64,000 nucleotides of DNA from Sediminibacillus massiliensis (GCF_900156915.1 NZ_LT732535.1:637120-701119), one strand, 5' to 3'; counted from the stretch's first letter, positions 46,595 through 56,751 are shown. Notes: a model not told the origin generated them from the letters alone. Translations and numbers: made by a program.

Positions 46595-47644
46595 TCATTT
46601 CTCCAGTTGTTCGATAATTTTCGAACTGATTGCATCCAAATCTTCCGAGTAATCAGTTAATCCCGTCCTCTTTACAGCTTTCGGCATGCCGTATACAACA
46701 GACGTGTTCTCAGATTCTGTCATTACAATTGTATCCATACTTGTCTCTTTCAGTTTAATTACTCCCTTTGCACCATCACTTCCCATCCCGGTCATCACAA
46801 TTGCAATTGTTTTAAAAGTAGTTTGAGCAGCTATGGATTCAAACATTACATCTACAGAAGGTCGATGTCCTTTAACCGGATCACGCTGGCTCAATTTGAC
46901 TGCCAAAGTTTTTCCTTTCTGGACAAATTCCATGTGGAATCCGCCTGGAGCAATATAAACTGTTCCGTCACGTAGAATATCGCCATTTTCGGCTTCTTTG
47001 ACATTTATCTCAGCTATCATGTCCAGACGGTTTGCCAATGATTTAGTGAAATTAGGCGGCATATGCTGTACTACCACCACGGGAGCCGGCAAGTTCCTGG
47101 GCAACCCCCTCAAAACCATCTGCAGCGCCCTCGGTCCACCTGTTGAAGTTCCGATAGCTACTATGTATTTCTCTTTCCCGCCCTCAAAGGATGTTGTTGT
47201 AGGTGGCGCGAAACTATTCTTCTTTTTCATATTTTTGAAAGGGACTTGGGATGCCGCAAGCACTTTTTCGATTATTTCATCCTTGATTTTTTGAATATCA
47301 AGCGAAATCGACCCAGAGGGTTTAGGTATGAAGTCCACGGCACCTAATTCCATCGCTTTGATGGTGCTTTCCGCCCCTGTTTTCGTCAAGCTTGAGAGCA
47401 TTAACACCGGTCGTGGAGAAAAACTCATTATTTCTTTTAAGGCTTGCAGGCCATTCATTTCAGGCATTTCTATATCCATTGTCACAACATCCGGATCAAA
47501 TTCTTTCACTTTTTCCAATGCCGCTTTTCCATTACGTGCTGTATCCACTGCCGTTATATTTTCGTGGGAAAGGAGGATATCACTAAGCACCTTCCTCATA
47601 AAAGCAGAATCATCTACTATTAATACACGGATGTTTTTCATCAT
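46595..47644 (-). CDS. cheB: Chemoreceptor methylesterase CheB
   Basis: Response regulator and receptor methylesterase, 349 aa. The receiver domain (LIVDDSAFMRK, phospho-acceptor in VVTMDIEMPEMNG) is joined by a linker to the esterase domain with Ser in GTSTGGPRAL, His in VVQHMPPNF and Asp in MTGMGSDGAKG. It is complete. It lies 3 bases after flhG. Its normal activator kinase CheA is not encoded nearby. Confidence 0.96.
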   Translation of the reverse strand: MMKNIRVLIVDDSAFMRKVLSDILLSHENITAVDTARNGKAALEKVKEFDPDVVTMDIEMPEMNGLQALKEIMSFSPRPVLMLSSLTKTGAESTIKAMELGAVDFIPKPSGSISLDIQKIKDEIIEKVLAASQVPFKNMKKKNSFAPPTTTSFEGGKEKYIVAIGTSTGGPRALQMVLRGLPRNLPAPVVVVQHMPPNFTKSLANRLDMIAEINVKEAENGDILRDGTVYIAPGGFHMEFVQKGKTLAVKLSQRDPVKGHRPSVDVMFESIAAQTTFKTIAIVMTGMGSDGAKGVIKLKETSMDTIVMTESENTSVVYGMPKAVKRTGLTDYSEDLDAISSKIIEQLEK

Positions 47645-47647
47645 TTT

Positions 47648-48520
47648 TTATCTCTCCCGGAAAATTTTTCTCAATTTTGAAATAAACGATACAGAGCCGT
47701 CCGGCTCCTCTGAGATATTATCGACCGTATATGATTGAGCCAATTGTTGAAGTGCCGAGGAAACGGATGATTTCGGCTTGTGGATCAGATAAGGTGATTG
47801 TTCGATAACGGACTGGAAAACAACTTTGTCTTCAGGTAATATTCCAAAAGGTTTCACCTTTTTGTTCAAGAACCGTTCAACTACCATTTCCAACCTTTGC
47901 AATGTTTGCCTGCCTATTTTCTGACTGGTAGCCCGATTGACTAATACTCTGATCGATATGGAATATTTGCGACTTACCAAATACTTGATCAACGAATAAG
48001 CATCAGTCAAAGCAGTAGGTTCCGGGGTGGCAATAACTATGCACTCATCAGCAGCAAACAGGAACCGGCTGCTTTCTTCTGTAATTCCTGCCCCCATGTC
48101 AAAAAGGATATAATCATATCTATAGAGTACATCATTCAATTGGGACAAAAAGAATTCAAATTGATGGGTATCCATTTCAAATAAATCAGATAGTCCTGTT
48201 CCACCCGCAATATATGAAATAGAGTCGGGTCCGTCTTCTATTACATCATCTATCGTTCTGTTTTTATAAAACATATCTAATAGAGAATTTTTAGAAGTTT
48301 GTCCAAGAAGGACATCGACATTCCCCATACCAATATCGAGATCAAAAATTAAAACTTTTTTCCTTTGCTTGCTAAGGGCAAGGGAAAAATTCACAACAAA
48401 ATTAGATTTACCGACTCCGCCTTTCCCGCTTGCTACAGCGACTGTTTTAGCTTGACGGACAGCTATGCCGGCCAAACGGCGTCTTAATTTTTCTGCTTGA
48501 TCCCGTTCATATTCATTCAT
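47648..48520 (-). CDS. flhG: Flagellar number regulator FlhG (YlxH)
   Basis: MinD/ParA-like ATPase, about 290 aa. VASGKGGVGKSNFVVN is the deviant Walker A loop; the N-terminal DQAEKLRRRLAG helix is the FlhF-activating DQAxxLR motif. It controls placement and number of flagella with FlhF. The ATG at 48520 follows AGGAGAATTCCGTG and overlaps the flhF stop by 8 bases. An earlier ATG at 48565 has no such site. Confidence 0.95.
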   Translation of the reverse strand: MNEYERDQAEKLRRRLAGIAVRQAKTVAVASGKGGVGKSNFVVNFSLALSKQRKKVLIFDLDIGMGNVDVLLGQTSKNSLLDMFYKNRTIDDVIEDGPDSISYIAGGTGLSDLFEMDTHQFEFFLSQLNDVLYRYDYILFDMGAGITEESSRFLFAADECIVIATPEPTALTDAYSLIKYLVSRKYSISIRVLVNRATSQKIGRQTLQRLEMVVERFLNKKVKPFGILPEDKVVFQSVIEQSPYLIHKPKSSVSSALQQLAQSYTVDNISEEPDGSVSFISKLRKIFRER

Positions 48521-49646
48521 CACGGAATTCTCCTGCAATGAGTCTGGATATATCAGCCAAATCAACTGCTTCTATGTCATCCGGTACTTCCTGCCCATTC
48601 GTTAAATAAGCAACGCCTAACCTTCCTTGCAAACACAAATTCAGAATAGAACCGTATGTGGAAGTTTCATCCTTTTTAGTGAAAATAAGCTGGTGGATGG
48701 GAAGTTTTTGGAACCTGGCCAGTATCTCTTCCAAGTCTTGATATTTAGCAGTCAGGGATAAAACCAAATATACGGCTGTGTTTCCTTCCAAAGAAATAAT
48801 TTCCGTCAGCTCATCAATATAACGTTCATCACGGTAATTTCTACCTGCTGTGTCGATCAATACCAAATCATACTCCTCGAACTTTAATCTAGCTTGCTTG
48901 TAATCTTCCATGCTGTATGCTACTTCCATGGGAAGATTCAATATTTTTGCATATGTCTTCAGTTGATCAATTGCTGCTATCCGGTATGTATCCGTAGTGA
49001 TCAATGCTACTTTTTTGTTTTCTTTTAACACAGCATCTGCAGCTATTTTTGCTATTGTCGTCGTCTTACCTACCCCAGTGGGCCCGACTAAATGGACGAA
49101 TTTCTTATCGGTAAGAGAAGCTCCGAATTCCAAATCGCCCATCCGTGTAGAAACTTCATCAGAGAACATTTTTTTCAACTGTGAACTATTTATCTGATTA
49201 CCGCCTTCGATTTCCTTTAGCAACATAGACTCTACAATTTGTTTCGCCGTCATTTCCGCTATCTGCTGGTTGAGTAAATGCTCATAGAATCGTTGGAACG
49301 GAATAGGATAAGAGGGGAGTCGGGAGCCTCTGTTCGTTTCCATCCACGATTTCAACATTCTAATTTCTTCTAAAATTGTTTTATTTGTTTCTTCGTGGTG
49401 ACCCAAGTTTTTCGATTCTTCCAAAACAGCAGTATCTTTCTTCTTGGTTGTTCTGTTATTAAATTGGGATTCCGGCTGTGGATCCAAAGCAGCTATTACC
49501 TCAATATTCTTTTTTTTGAACATACCGAGGAAGCCTCCTAGGTAGACTACTTTAGAGTTTAAGATAACAGCGTCTGTCCCTAATTCCTTCCGGACCTTAT
49601 TCATCACTTCCGGCATTGTTGGCGCTACGATTTTTTTTACCTTCAT
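48513..49646 (-). CDS. flhF: SRP-like GTPase FlhF
   Basis: Third SRP GTPase of bacteria, 377 aa, which positions new flagella. An N-terminal basic domain (B) is followed by the NG domain with GPTGVGKTTTIAKIAADA, DTAGRNYRD and FTKKDETSTYGS. It overlaps flhA by 4 bases and flhG by 8, so the three are tightly coupled. Confidence 0.96.
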   Translation of the reverse strand: MKVKKIVAPTMPEVMNKVRKELGTDAVILNSKVVYLGGFLGMFKKKNIEVIAALDPQPESQFNNRTTKKKDTAVLEESKNLGHHEETNKTILEEIRMLKSWMETNRGSRLPSYPIPFQRFYEHLLNQQIAEMTAKQIVESMLLKEIEGGNQINSSQLKKMFSDEVSTRMGDLEFGASLTDKKFVHLVGPTGVGKTTTIAKIAADAVLKENKKVALITTDTYRIAAIDQLKTYAKILNLPMEVAYSMEDYKQARLKFEEYDLVLIDTAGRNYRDERYIDELTEIISLEGNTAVYLVLSLTAKYQDLEEILARFQKLPIHQLIFTKKDETSTYGSILNLCLQGRLGVAYLTNGQEVPDDIEAVDLADISRLIAGEFRDE

Positions 49647-51676
49647 GCTACGTTCACCACCCCGACACTTTGCACCTCAAGATTAGGTTCTAATTCGTTA
49701 TATGACAAGACAACAACCTGTGGCAAAAAACGATCTAAAAGTTGTTTTACATACATCCTGATAGAAGGTGCGCATAGAATAATAGGTATTTCTTCCTGCA
49801 ATGACAATTGATCGACTTTTTCAGAAACGGACCGGACGATGGCCTGCTGTGACTCCGGATCCAGAGTTAAATAGCTGCCATGTTCTGTTTGTTGGATATT
49901 CTCGGCAATTTTTTGTTCTACTTCACTGGAAATAGTGATGACTTTCAACATCCCATCCTGATTCATATATTGTTTAGTTAATTGAGAAGCCAGGGCTTGT
50001 CGGGAATATTCGGCAAGCAGGTCGGTATCCGATGTCATTCTTCCAAAATCGGCCAGTGTCTCAAAAATCAGCGGTAAATTCCGGATAGATACATTTTCTC
50101 TGAGAAGTTTTGCAAGCACTTTTTGGATATCGCCAACTGCCAACGGTTCTGGGGTAACCTCTTCGACAAGGATAGGATATGTTTCCCTTAAATGATCAAC
50201 CAACTGCTTTGTTTCTTGCCGTCCCAACAATCGATGGGCATGTTGTTTAATAACTTCTGTAATGTGTGTGGATACTACGGAAGGCGGATCTACCACCGTA
50301 TATCCATTCATTTCTGCATCGTCCTTCGAGTCATCATTTATCCACTTAGCCGGAAGTCCAAATGCTGGCTCTTTTGTCTCTATACCATCGATTCCATCCT
50401 CGTCCATTCCAGGACTCATGGCCAGGTAATGATCCAACAACACTTCACCAGATGCAACTTCGTTTCCTTTAATTTTGAGTCGGTACTCGTTCGGATTAAG
50501 TTGTATATTGTCCCTGATCCTTACTACCGGGATCACCACACCGAGCTCCAATGCAAGTTGCCTTCTTATCATGACAATCCTGTCCAGCAAGTCTCCGCCC
50601 TGAGTTGTGTCGGCAAGTGGAATCAGCGCATATCCAAACTCGAACTCGATTGGGTCCAGACTTAACAGGTTAACGACGTTTTCAGGAGATTTCATGCTTT
50701 CACTCTCTGCCTGCTCTTCTTCCACTTCCTCTGGTATTTCTTTTTGCTCCACAGTTCTTGACAACCAATATGCACCGCCACCAAGGACCAGAGCAATCAT
50801 CGTGGTCAGGAAAAAATTGATTGGTGTAAGACCAAGGAAAAAAATGGTTCCGGCTGCAATATAAAGAAGCTTTGGATACCTTAACAATTGTGTCGTCACA
50901 TCTGTGCCCAGGTTCCCTTCGGAGGCAACTCTTGTTACGACAATACCTGTTGCTGTGGCAATAAGCAATGCAGGAATCTGACTTACCAATCCATCACCAA
51001 CCGTCAGTTGCATATAGGTATTGACAGCCTCTTGAAATGTCATTCCCATTTGCACCATTCCAATGATCAAACCGAAAATGATGTTGATCAATACAATGAT
51101 GATACCGGCAATAGCATCTCCTTTTACAAATTTACTCGCACCATCCATTGCTCCATAAAAGTCTGCTTCCTGTTCGGTTTTTTCCCTTCTTTCTTTTGCC
51201 TGTTGCTCGGAAATGAGTCCAGCGTTCAAATCTGCATCGATACTCATTTGTTTACCCGGCATAGCATCAAGGGTAAATCGGGCTGCAACTTCCGAAACCC
51301 GTTCCGCTCCCTTTGTAATAACAAGAAATTGGATGATAACCAATATTGTGAATACGACAAATCCGACTAATGGATTGTCTCCAATAACAAATGTACCGAA
51401 TGTCTCTACTACGCCGCCCGCGTCTGCTTCAGACAAGATTGAACGTGTAGTAGAAACGTTCAAACCAAGCCGAAACAGTGTCATTAACAACAATAACGAC
51501 GGAAATATAGAAAATTGCAGTGCCTCGGTCGTATTCATGGAAACTAATATTACAATTAACGCCAAAGAAATATTTATAAGGATAAATATGCTTAATAACC
51601 ATCCCGGCAATGGAATGACCAACATAACGATAATAAGTATAACTCCTAATAACACAGATAAATCTCTAATTGCCAT
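49643..51676 (-). CDS. flhA: Flagellar export gate protein FlhA
   Basis: Core of the flagellar type III export gate, 677 aa. About eight membrane helices fill the first 300 residues, with the FHIPEP-type loop (RFTLDAMPGKQMSIDADLNAG). A large cytoplasmic domain, which docks export substrates and chaperones, forms the rest. Starts 16 bases after flhB. Confidence 0.97.
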   Translation of the reverse strand: MAIRDLSVLLGVILIIVMLVIPLPGWLLSIFILINISLALIVILVSMNTTEALQFSIFPSLLLLMTLFRLGLNVSTTRSILSEADAGGVVETFGTFVIGDNPLVGFVVFTILVIIQFLVITKGAERVSEVAARFTLDAMPGKQMSIDADLNAGLISEQQAKERREKTEQEADFYGAMDGASKFVKGDAIAGIIIVLINIIFGLIIGMVQMGMTFQEAVNTYMQLTVGDGLVSQIPALLIATATGIVVTRVASEGNLGTDVTTQLLRYPKLLYIAAGTIFFLGLTPINFFLTTMIALVLGGGAYWLSRTVEQKEIPEEVEEEQAESESMKSPENVVNLLSLDPIEFEFGYALIPLADTTQGGDLLDRIVMIRRQLALELGVVIPVVRIRDNIQLNPNEYRLKIKGNEVASGEVLLDHYLAMSPGMDEDGIDGIETKEPAFGLPAKWINDDSKDDAEMNGYTVVDPPSVVSTHITEVIKQHAHRLLGRQETKQLVDHLRETYPILVEEVTPEPLAVGDIQKVLAKLLRENVSIRNLPLIFETLADFGRMTSDTDLLAEYSRQALASQLTKQYMNQDGMLKVITISSEVEQKIAENIQQTEHGSYLTLDPESQQAIVRSVSEKVDQLSLQEEIPIILCAPSIRMYVKQLLDRFLPQVVVLSYNELEPNLEVQSVGVVNVA

Positions 51677-51692
51677 GTATTTCTCTCCTTAA

Positions 51693-52781
51693 TTACTTCT
51701 TCGCCGTTTTCTTGTCCATTTTATAAACGTATGCCAAGACTTCTGCCACTGCCTGAAAAAATTCCTCGCCTATCGCTTCACCTAATTCGATATCATTATA
51801 TAACCCTCTGGCAAGCGGTCTGTTTTCCACCATCGGGACATGATTAGCCTTGGCGATTTCACGGATCCTGAACGCAAGATGATCGACACCCTTGGCCACT
51901 ACAAACGGAGCAGCAGCTTTAGTCTCGTCATATTTCACAGCAACCGCAAAATGAGTCGGATTCGTGATTACCACGTCTGCCTGCGGTATTTCACTCATCA
52001 TCCGCCTCATCGCCATCTGCCTCTGCTTCTCCTTGATCTTCGATTTGATCAATGGATCCCCTTCTATATTCTTATGTTCATCTTTGATATCATTTTTTGA
52101 CATTTTTATGCTTTTCTCATAGTCGTATTTCTGATAAGCGTAATCAATCACTGACAATAGCAATAGGGCTATCGATGCGGATATACCCATCATTACCGTT
52201 GTGTCACCAAAAAAAGCGAGAGAGTCATGAACACTCTTACTTGAAAGCAGCATCATATCTTCTTTCCGCATCCATAGAACAGCAAACGTTATCGCACCGA
52301 TAAAGACAATTTTTAGAAGTGACTTAACTAATTCGACTAATGCCCTTGCCGAAAATATTTTTTTTGCTCCTTGAATCGGATCAATTTTATTCAACTTCAT
52401 CTTTAAAGGTTCCCCTGTGAACAAAAAACCTATCTGCATAAAATTGGAAGCCAAACCTGCAATCACAGCAATTAGCATGACCGGCGCTACCACTTTCGCA
52501 ATTTCCAGTGTAGATTCCAGAAACACTCGGTGCGTTGTAGATTCCGTCACTTCCCAGCTGATATATTCAGTAAATGAATGGTGGAAATAGTCCGTAATGA
52601 CGTTTTTCAAGAAACTGCCGAGAGTTATGAATAGGATGAATACAAAAAATAATAAAATGGCAGTATTGACGTCCTGACTTTTGGCTACTTGCCCTTTTTT
52701 TCGGGAATCTAGCCTTTTTTTCGGGGTCGCTTTTTCCGTTTTCTCTCCGGAAAAAAATTGCAAATCCAGTTTTAACTCCAT
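51693..52781 (-). CDS. flhB: Flagellar export switch protein FlhB
   Basis: Substrate-specificity switch of the export apparatus, 362 aa. KTEKATPKKRLDSRKKGQVAKS is the N-terminal signature, four membrane helices follow, and the cytoplasmic domain has the self-cleavage site NPTH (ADVVITNPTHFAVAVKYD). Cleavage after Asn switches export from hook to filament. Adjoins fliR with no gap. Confidence 0.97.
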   Translation of the reverse strand: MELKLDLQFFSGEKTEKATPKKRLDSRKKGQVAKSQDVNTAILLFFVFILFITLGSFLKNVITDYFHHSFTEYISWEVTESTTHRVFLESTLEIAKVVAPVMLIAVIAGLASNFMQIGFLFTGEPLKMKLNKIDPIQGAKKIFSARALVELVKSLLKIVFIGAITFAVLWMRKEDMMLLSSKSVHDSLAFFGDTTVMMGISASIALLLLSVIDYAYQKYDYEKSIKMSKNDIKDEHKNIEGDPLIKSKIKEKQRQMAMRRMMSEIPQADVVITNPTHFAVAVKYDETKAAAPFVVAKGVDHLAFRIREIAKANHVPMVENRPLARGLYNDIELGEAIGEEFFQAVAEVLAYVYKMDKKTAKK

Positions 52782-53564
52782 TTATGCACCCCCGAGTAAT
52801 CCTAGCAAATTTCTCATTGTCTCCAACATGACCTCAAACAAGTTCTGTATCAGTATCATATATATAGCCATAGAAGGAAACAACACTATAAAACTGACTA
52901 AAATCTTCAATGGCAGGCCTACTACAAAGACGTTTAATTGAGGTACCGTCCTGGCAATGATGCCAAGAGCGATGTCGACCAGAAAAAGACATCCCACAAC
53001 CGGAACAGCAATTTGAAATGCGATGATAAACATCCGGTTAAACGAATGAATAACAAAATCTGCTATAGCCGTTTCTTCAAAAGGCAAGTATCTATCCAAG
53101 GGGATTGTCTCATAACTGTAAAATATTCCGTCTATCATTAGATGATGCCCGTTCACAGCCAACAAAAACAGTAAGGCTATTGTATAAAAATATTGCCCCA
53201 TCAAAGGGCTTTGGGCACCAGTTTGTGGATCGATGACATTCGCTATAGCAAAACCCATTTGAAAATCGATAAAACCACCCGCTATCTGAATAGCGGACAG
53301 GATGATATATGCAATCAGACCCAGTGAAAGTCCGACAATCACTTCTTTAATAAGCAATAGCGGAAACATTTCATTAAAAGCCAACTCAGGAATATCAACG
53401 GTATAAACCATGATCCAAGTCAGAAAGAAACTGAACCCGATTTTAAAATGGGTGGGCACGTTTCGATAGGAAAAAATGGGCAGGGTAACGAAAAAAGACG
53501 TTATCCTTACGAAAATCAATAAAAAAGCAGGTAAAATTGAAAAATTAATTAAGTCTAACATCAC
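52782..53564 (-). CDS. fliR: Flagellar export gate protein FliR
   Basis: Integral membrane protein, 260 aa with six or so helices, part of the FliPQR export channel. The block FIDFQMGFAIANVIDPQTGAQ is typical. It starts directly after the fliQ stop and ends against the flhB start. Confidence 0.96.
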   Translation of the reverse strand: MMLDLINFSILPAFLLIFVRITSFFVTLPIFSYRNVPTHFKIGFSFFLTWIMVYTVDIPELAFNEMFPLLLIKEVIVGLSLGLIAYIILSAIQIAGGFIDFQMGFAIANVIDPQTGAQSPLMGQYFYTIALLFLLAVNGHHLMIDGIFYSYETIPLDRYLPFEETAIADFVIHSFNRMFIIAFQIAVPVVGCLFLVDIALGIIARTVPQLNVFVVGLPLKILVSFIVLFPSMAIYMILIQNLFEVMLETMRNLLGLLGGA

Positions 53565-53834
53565 TTATCCCACAAACTGATTTAAATTTTGAAATATATT
53601 TGCCGTGAATTCCACCATTCTCGTTAGCATCCATGGTCCGAAAAAAACCAAACCGACCAGAACCGCTACAATTTTCGGAATAAAAGCAAGCGTTTGTTCT
53701 TGTATTTGAGTAGTAGCCTGGAAAATACTGACGACAAGCCCTACAACCAATGCAAGCAAGAGCAAAGGACCGGTGATCATCAAGACCGTATATATACCTT
53801 GCTGGGCAAGACTTATTACAAATTCACCATTCAA
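53565..53834 (-). CDS. fliQ: Flagellar export gate protein FliQ
   Basis: Small two-helix membrane protein, 89 aa, part of the FliPQR channel. FQATTQIQEQTLAFIPKI is the family core between the two helices. It lies between fliP and fliR, as in all flagellated Bacillaceae. Confidence 0.96.
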   Translation of the reverse strand: MNGEFVISLAQQGIYTVLMITGPLLLLALVVGLVVSIFQATTQIQEQTLAFIPKIVAVLVGLVFFGPWMLTRMVEFTANIFQNLNQFVG

Positions 53835-53855
53835 GTTACATTACCTCCTTCACCA

Positions 53856-54521
53856 TTAGAAACCGTTCAACAAAGACTGAGCTATTAAATACCATCCATC
53901 AACCAATACAAACAACAAAATTTTAAATGGTAAGGATATCATCACTGGCGGTAGCATCATCATTCCCATTGACATGAGGACACTTGCGACTGCCATATCG
54001 ATAACAAGAAAAGGAATGAAAATCATAAACCCCATTTGGAATGCAGTTTTCAATTCACTTATGGCAAATGCAGGCACCAATGTCGTCAAAGGGATATCCT
54101 GCACTGACTCAGGTGCTTCCATTTGGGCATAATCCATAAACAATGCAAGATCTTTTTGCCTTGTATGCTCCGCCATAAAGGACTTTATCGGTTCGCTAGC
54201 ACTTTGATAGGCTTCTTCTAACCCTATTTCTTCATTTAGCAAAGGGGATAACGCTTCTTCATTAATTTCCTGGAATGTTGGTGCCATGATAAAAAATGTC
54301 ATAAACAATGCAATGCCGATAAGAACTTGATTAGGAGGCATTTGCTGAGTTGCCAACGATGTTCGTACAAATGACAAAACGATTATTATCCTAGTAAAGC
54401 ATGTCATCAATATTAAAATACTGGGCGCAAGGGAGAAGACGGTCAACAACAGCAACAATCTTACACTAGTCGAAATATCTTCCGGATTAGATCCTGAAAA
54501 AGCATTGATAAATTCATTCAT
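53856..54521 (-). CDS. fliP: Flagellar export gate protein FliP
   Basis: Five-fold component of the export channel, 221 aa. It has an N-terminal signal-like helix, TRIIIVLSFVRTSLATQQMPPNQVLIG as the family signature, and two C-terminal helices (MSMGMMMLPPVMISLPFKI). It overlaps the fliO stop by 8 bases. Confidence 0.97.
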   Translation of the reverse strand: MNEFINAFSGSNPEDISTSVRLLLLLTVFSLAPSILILMTCFTRIIIVLSFVRTSLATQQMPPNQVLIGIALFMTFFIMAPTFQEINEEALSPLLNEEIGLEEAYQSASEPIKSFMAEHTRQKDLALFMDYAQMEAPESVQDIPLTTLVPAFAISELKTAFQMGFMIFIPFLVIDMAVASVLMSMGMMMLPPVMISLPFKILLFVLVDGWYLIAQSLLNGF

Positions 54522-55161
54522 TCCTATCGTCTTCCTTACTTTGATGACGTTCGATCATTTTTTTTCGTGCCAGGTTAATTCGATCGAGTTCCTTTTTATA
54601 TATATCTGAAAAATTACTTTCTTTTTGATTACCCGGTTTCTTATTGATCAGAGCTGTTACGAAATTAGCAGGGTTCAACTCAGTCGTCTCCTGTTTCAAC
54701 AAATCGTTTTTCGTCTTCTCGTCCGTGATTTCTGACAAAAGTTCAACATTGTCTCCTACGCCGATCACGTACACCCTATCTCCAATCCGGACTGCCTGAA
54801 GCGACTTTTGAGAACCAAGGGAAATGCCGCCGAGATTCTCAAGAGCCCTGACTTTCTGGAACATTTTGTTACGTCTGTTTACAAACTTCAACAGGAAATA
54901 AATCAATGCTAATACAAAAGCCAGAGATACCCCCAGTTTGAGAAAGCTTATAAACAAACTTTGTCCGGATTCTGAGTCAGCCAATGGTCTGTCATCAGAC
55001 TGTGCAGGCTGTTCTTGCTCCGAACCTGGTACACACTCTTCCATATCACTGCCAAGACAGTCATCCACATTTGGAGCCGCAGCAGATACTTGATAGGAAG
55101 TTGCTGCCAATCCTACCGTAAAAACAAGGATGATTTGTATAAATAAACGTTTCACAACCAT
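54514..55161 (-). CDS. fliO: Flagellar biosynthesis protein FliO (FliZ)
   Basis: Export-gate assembly protein, called fliZ in B. subtilis, 215 aa. A cleavable-looking signal (FIQIILVFTVGLAATSYQVSA) is followed by an acidic extracytoplasmic stretch with one CLGSDMEEC cysteine pair, one membrane helix (about 70-90) and a cytoplasmic SH3-like domain (SLGSQKSLQAVRIGDRVYVIG). The charged tail is variable. Located between cheY and fliP. Confidence 0.9.
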   Translation of the reverse strand: MVVKRLFIQIILVFTVGLAATSYQVSAAAPNVDDCLGSDMEECVPGSEQEQPAQSDDRPLADSESGQSLFISFLKLGVSLAFVLALIYFLLKFVNRRNKMFQKVRALENLGGISLGSQKSLQAVRIGDRVYVIGVGDNVELLSEITDEKTKNDLLKQETTELNPANFVTALINKKPGNQKESNFSDIYKKELDRINLARKKMIERHQSKEDDRNE

Positions 55162-55172
55162 ACACCCAATAC

Positions 55173-55535
55173 TTAGTCCAAAACTTTTTGGATAGCTTCG
55201 ATTACTCTGTCAGCCTGGAACGGCTTGACAATAAAATCTTTCGCTCCTGCCTGAATGGCATCAATTACCATGGATTGTTGGCCCATGGCGGAACACATTA
55301 ATACTTTAGCATTGCTGTCTACTGCCTTTATTTCTTTCAAAGCTGTAATTCCATCCATTTCCGGCATGGTGATATCCATTGTAACTAAATCAGGTTTAAG
55401 TTCCTGATATTTCTCAATAGCCTGGCTCCCGTCCTGAGCTTCACCGACTACCTCGAATCCGTTTTTGACTAAAATATCTTTAATCATCATTCTCATAAAT
55501 GCTGCATCATCTACAATTAACACTCTTTTTGCCAT
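55173..55535 (-). CDS. cheY: Chemotaxis response regulator CheY
   Basis: Single-domain receiver, 120 aa from the ATG at 55535, which follows GGGGGAGAGCCAA. RVLIVDDAAFMRMMI has the acidic pair, VTMDITMPEMDG the phospho-acceptor aspartate, MCSAMGQ the Thr/Ser position and FIVKPF the lysine. Phospho-CheY acts on FliM and FliY at the motor switch. Its kinase CheA is not in this operon. Confidence 0.97.
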   Translation of the reverse strand: MAKRVLIVDDAAFMRMMIKDILVKNGFEVVGEAQDGSQAIEKYQELKPDLVTMDITMPEMDGITALKEIKAVDSNAKVLMCSAMGQQSMVIDAIQAGAKDFIVKPFQADRVIEAIQKVLD

Positions 55536-55557
55536 TTGGCTCTCCCCCATGCTTAGC

Positions 55558-56751
55558 TTAGTTTAATTTTTTGATTCGGTCAGTTTGACTTATAATGTCT
55601 GTGACCCTTACTCCGAAGTTTTCATCGATTACGACCACTTCACCTTTGGCTATCAACTTATCATTGACATGAATGTCTACAGGTTCGCCTGCCAGTTTAT
55701 CCAGTTCAATAATAGACCCGGAAGACAGTTCAAGGATTTCTTTGACAGATCTTTTTGTCCTCCCCAACTCGACTGTGACATTCAAAGGAATATCCATTAA
55801 CATATCTAAATTTCTTTGTTCCTGAGCAGGTAAATCATAAGGTTCGAAAGAAGAAAACTCAGCTTGTTGTACATTCGGTTTGATAGTCTGTTGATGATTA
55901 CCGTCTTCTCTGCTGTTTGTTCTGTGACTGTTATACACAACCTGCTCATTCTGTGGTCTGTCATGGGCTGGAGCGGATTTTGAATCAAGGGAAGTCTGCT
56001 CACTTTCCGATGATCCCGGCCCTTTTACATCTGGTCCTGATGGCTCAATCTCTGGATTCATCAATTGATCTACCAACTGCTTCGCAAACGGAACAGGCAG
56101 CAATTGCATGATGTTGGAATCAATCAAATCTCCTATTTTCAGTTGAAAGGAAACTTTCACAAAAATATCATGCTGGGAGAATTTATTTATCCGTGATTCA
56201 TTTTCCATATCTATCATACTGATAGAAGGAGGGGATATGTCGACTTTCTTGCTGAATACTGTCGACATACTGGTTGCTGCTGTTCCCATCATCTGATTCA
56301 TGGCTTCCTGTACGGCGCTTAAATGAATCTCATTTAATTCTCCAGAGGCTGACTGTCCATCCCCGCCAAGCATAAGATCTGCGATTACAGCGGCATCACC
56401 TGACTCAATAACAAATAAATTCACCCCGGAGAACCCTTCTGTGTATTCTACTTCCACACCAACATTCGGTTCCGGAAATTCAGATGACAAATTGTCTTTG
56501 CTGATAACCGAAATCTCAGGAGTGGTTATTTCAACCTTCTGATTAAGCAAAGTCGATAAAGTGGTTGCAGAACTCCCGAAAGAAATATTGCCTATTTCCC
56601 CTAAGGCGTCTTGCTCTACTATAGATAAATAATCTTCCACAGGGGGATTATCAGTTGTACGTATGTCTTGCCTGGTTTCCTGCTCGTTGTCATCTTCTGT
56701 ATTTTTCAACAAGGCATCGATTTCTTCTTGTGATAACATGTCATCGTTCAT
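55558..56751 (-). CDS. fliY: Motor switch phosphatase FliY (FliN type)
   Basis: Switch protein and CheY-P phosphatase, 397 aa. The N terminus LSQEEIDALLKN resembles the CheY-binding peptide of FliM. The CheC-like domain has two E-x2-N sites (ALGEIGNISFG and VQEAMNQMMG). An acidic Q/S/P-rich linker (about 225-310) leads to the C-terminal FliN/SpoA domain (VTVELGRTKRSVKEILELSSGS). It overlaps fliM by 11 bases. Confidence 0.96.
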   Translation of the reverse strand: MNDDMLSQEEIDALLKNTEDDNEQETRQDIRTTDNPPVEDYLSIVEQDALGEIGNISFGSSATTLSTLLNQKVEITTPEISVISKDNLSSEFPEPNVGVEVEYTEGFSGVNLFVIESGDAAVIADLMLGGDGQSASGELNEIHLSAVQEAMNQMMGTAATSMSTVFSKKVDISPPSISMIDMENESRINKFSQHDIFVKVSFQLKIGDLIDSNIMQLLPVPFAKQLVDQLMNPEIEPSGPDVKGPGSSESEQTSLDSKSAPAHDRPQNEQVVYNSHRTNSREDGNHQQTIKPNVQQAEFSSFEPYDLPAQEQRNLDMLMDIPLNVTVELGRTKRSVKEILELSSGSIIELDKLAGEPVDIHVNDKLIAKGEVVVIDENFGVRVTDIISQTDRIKKLN

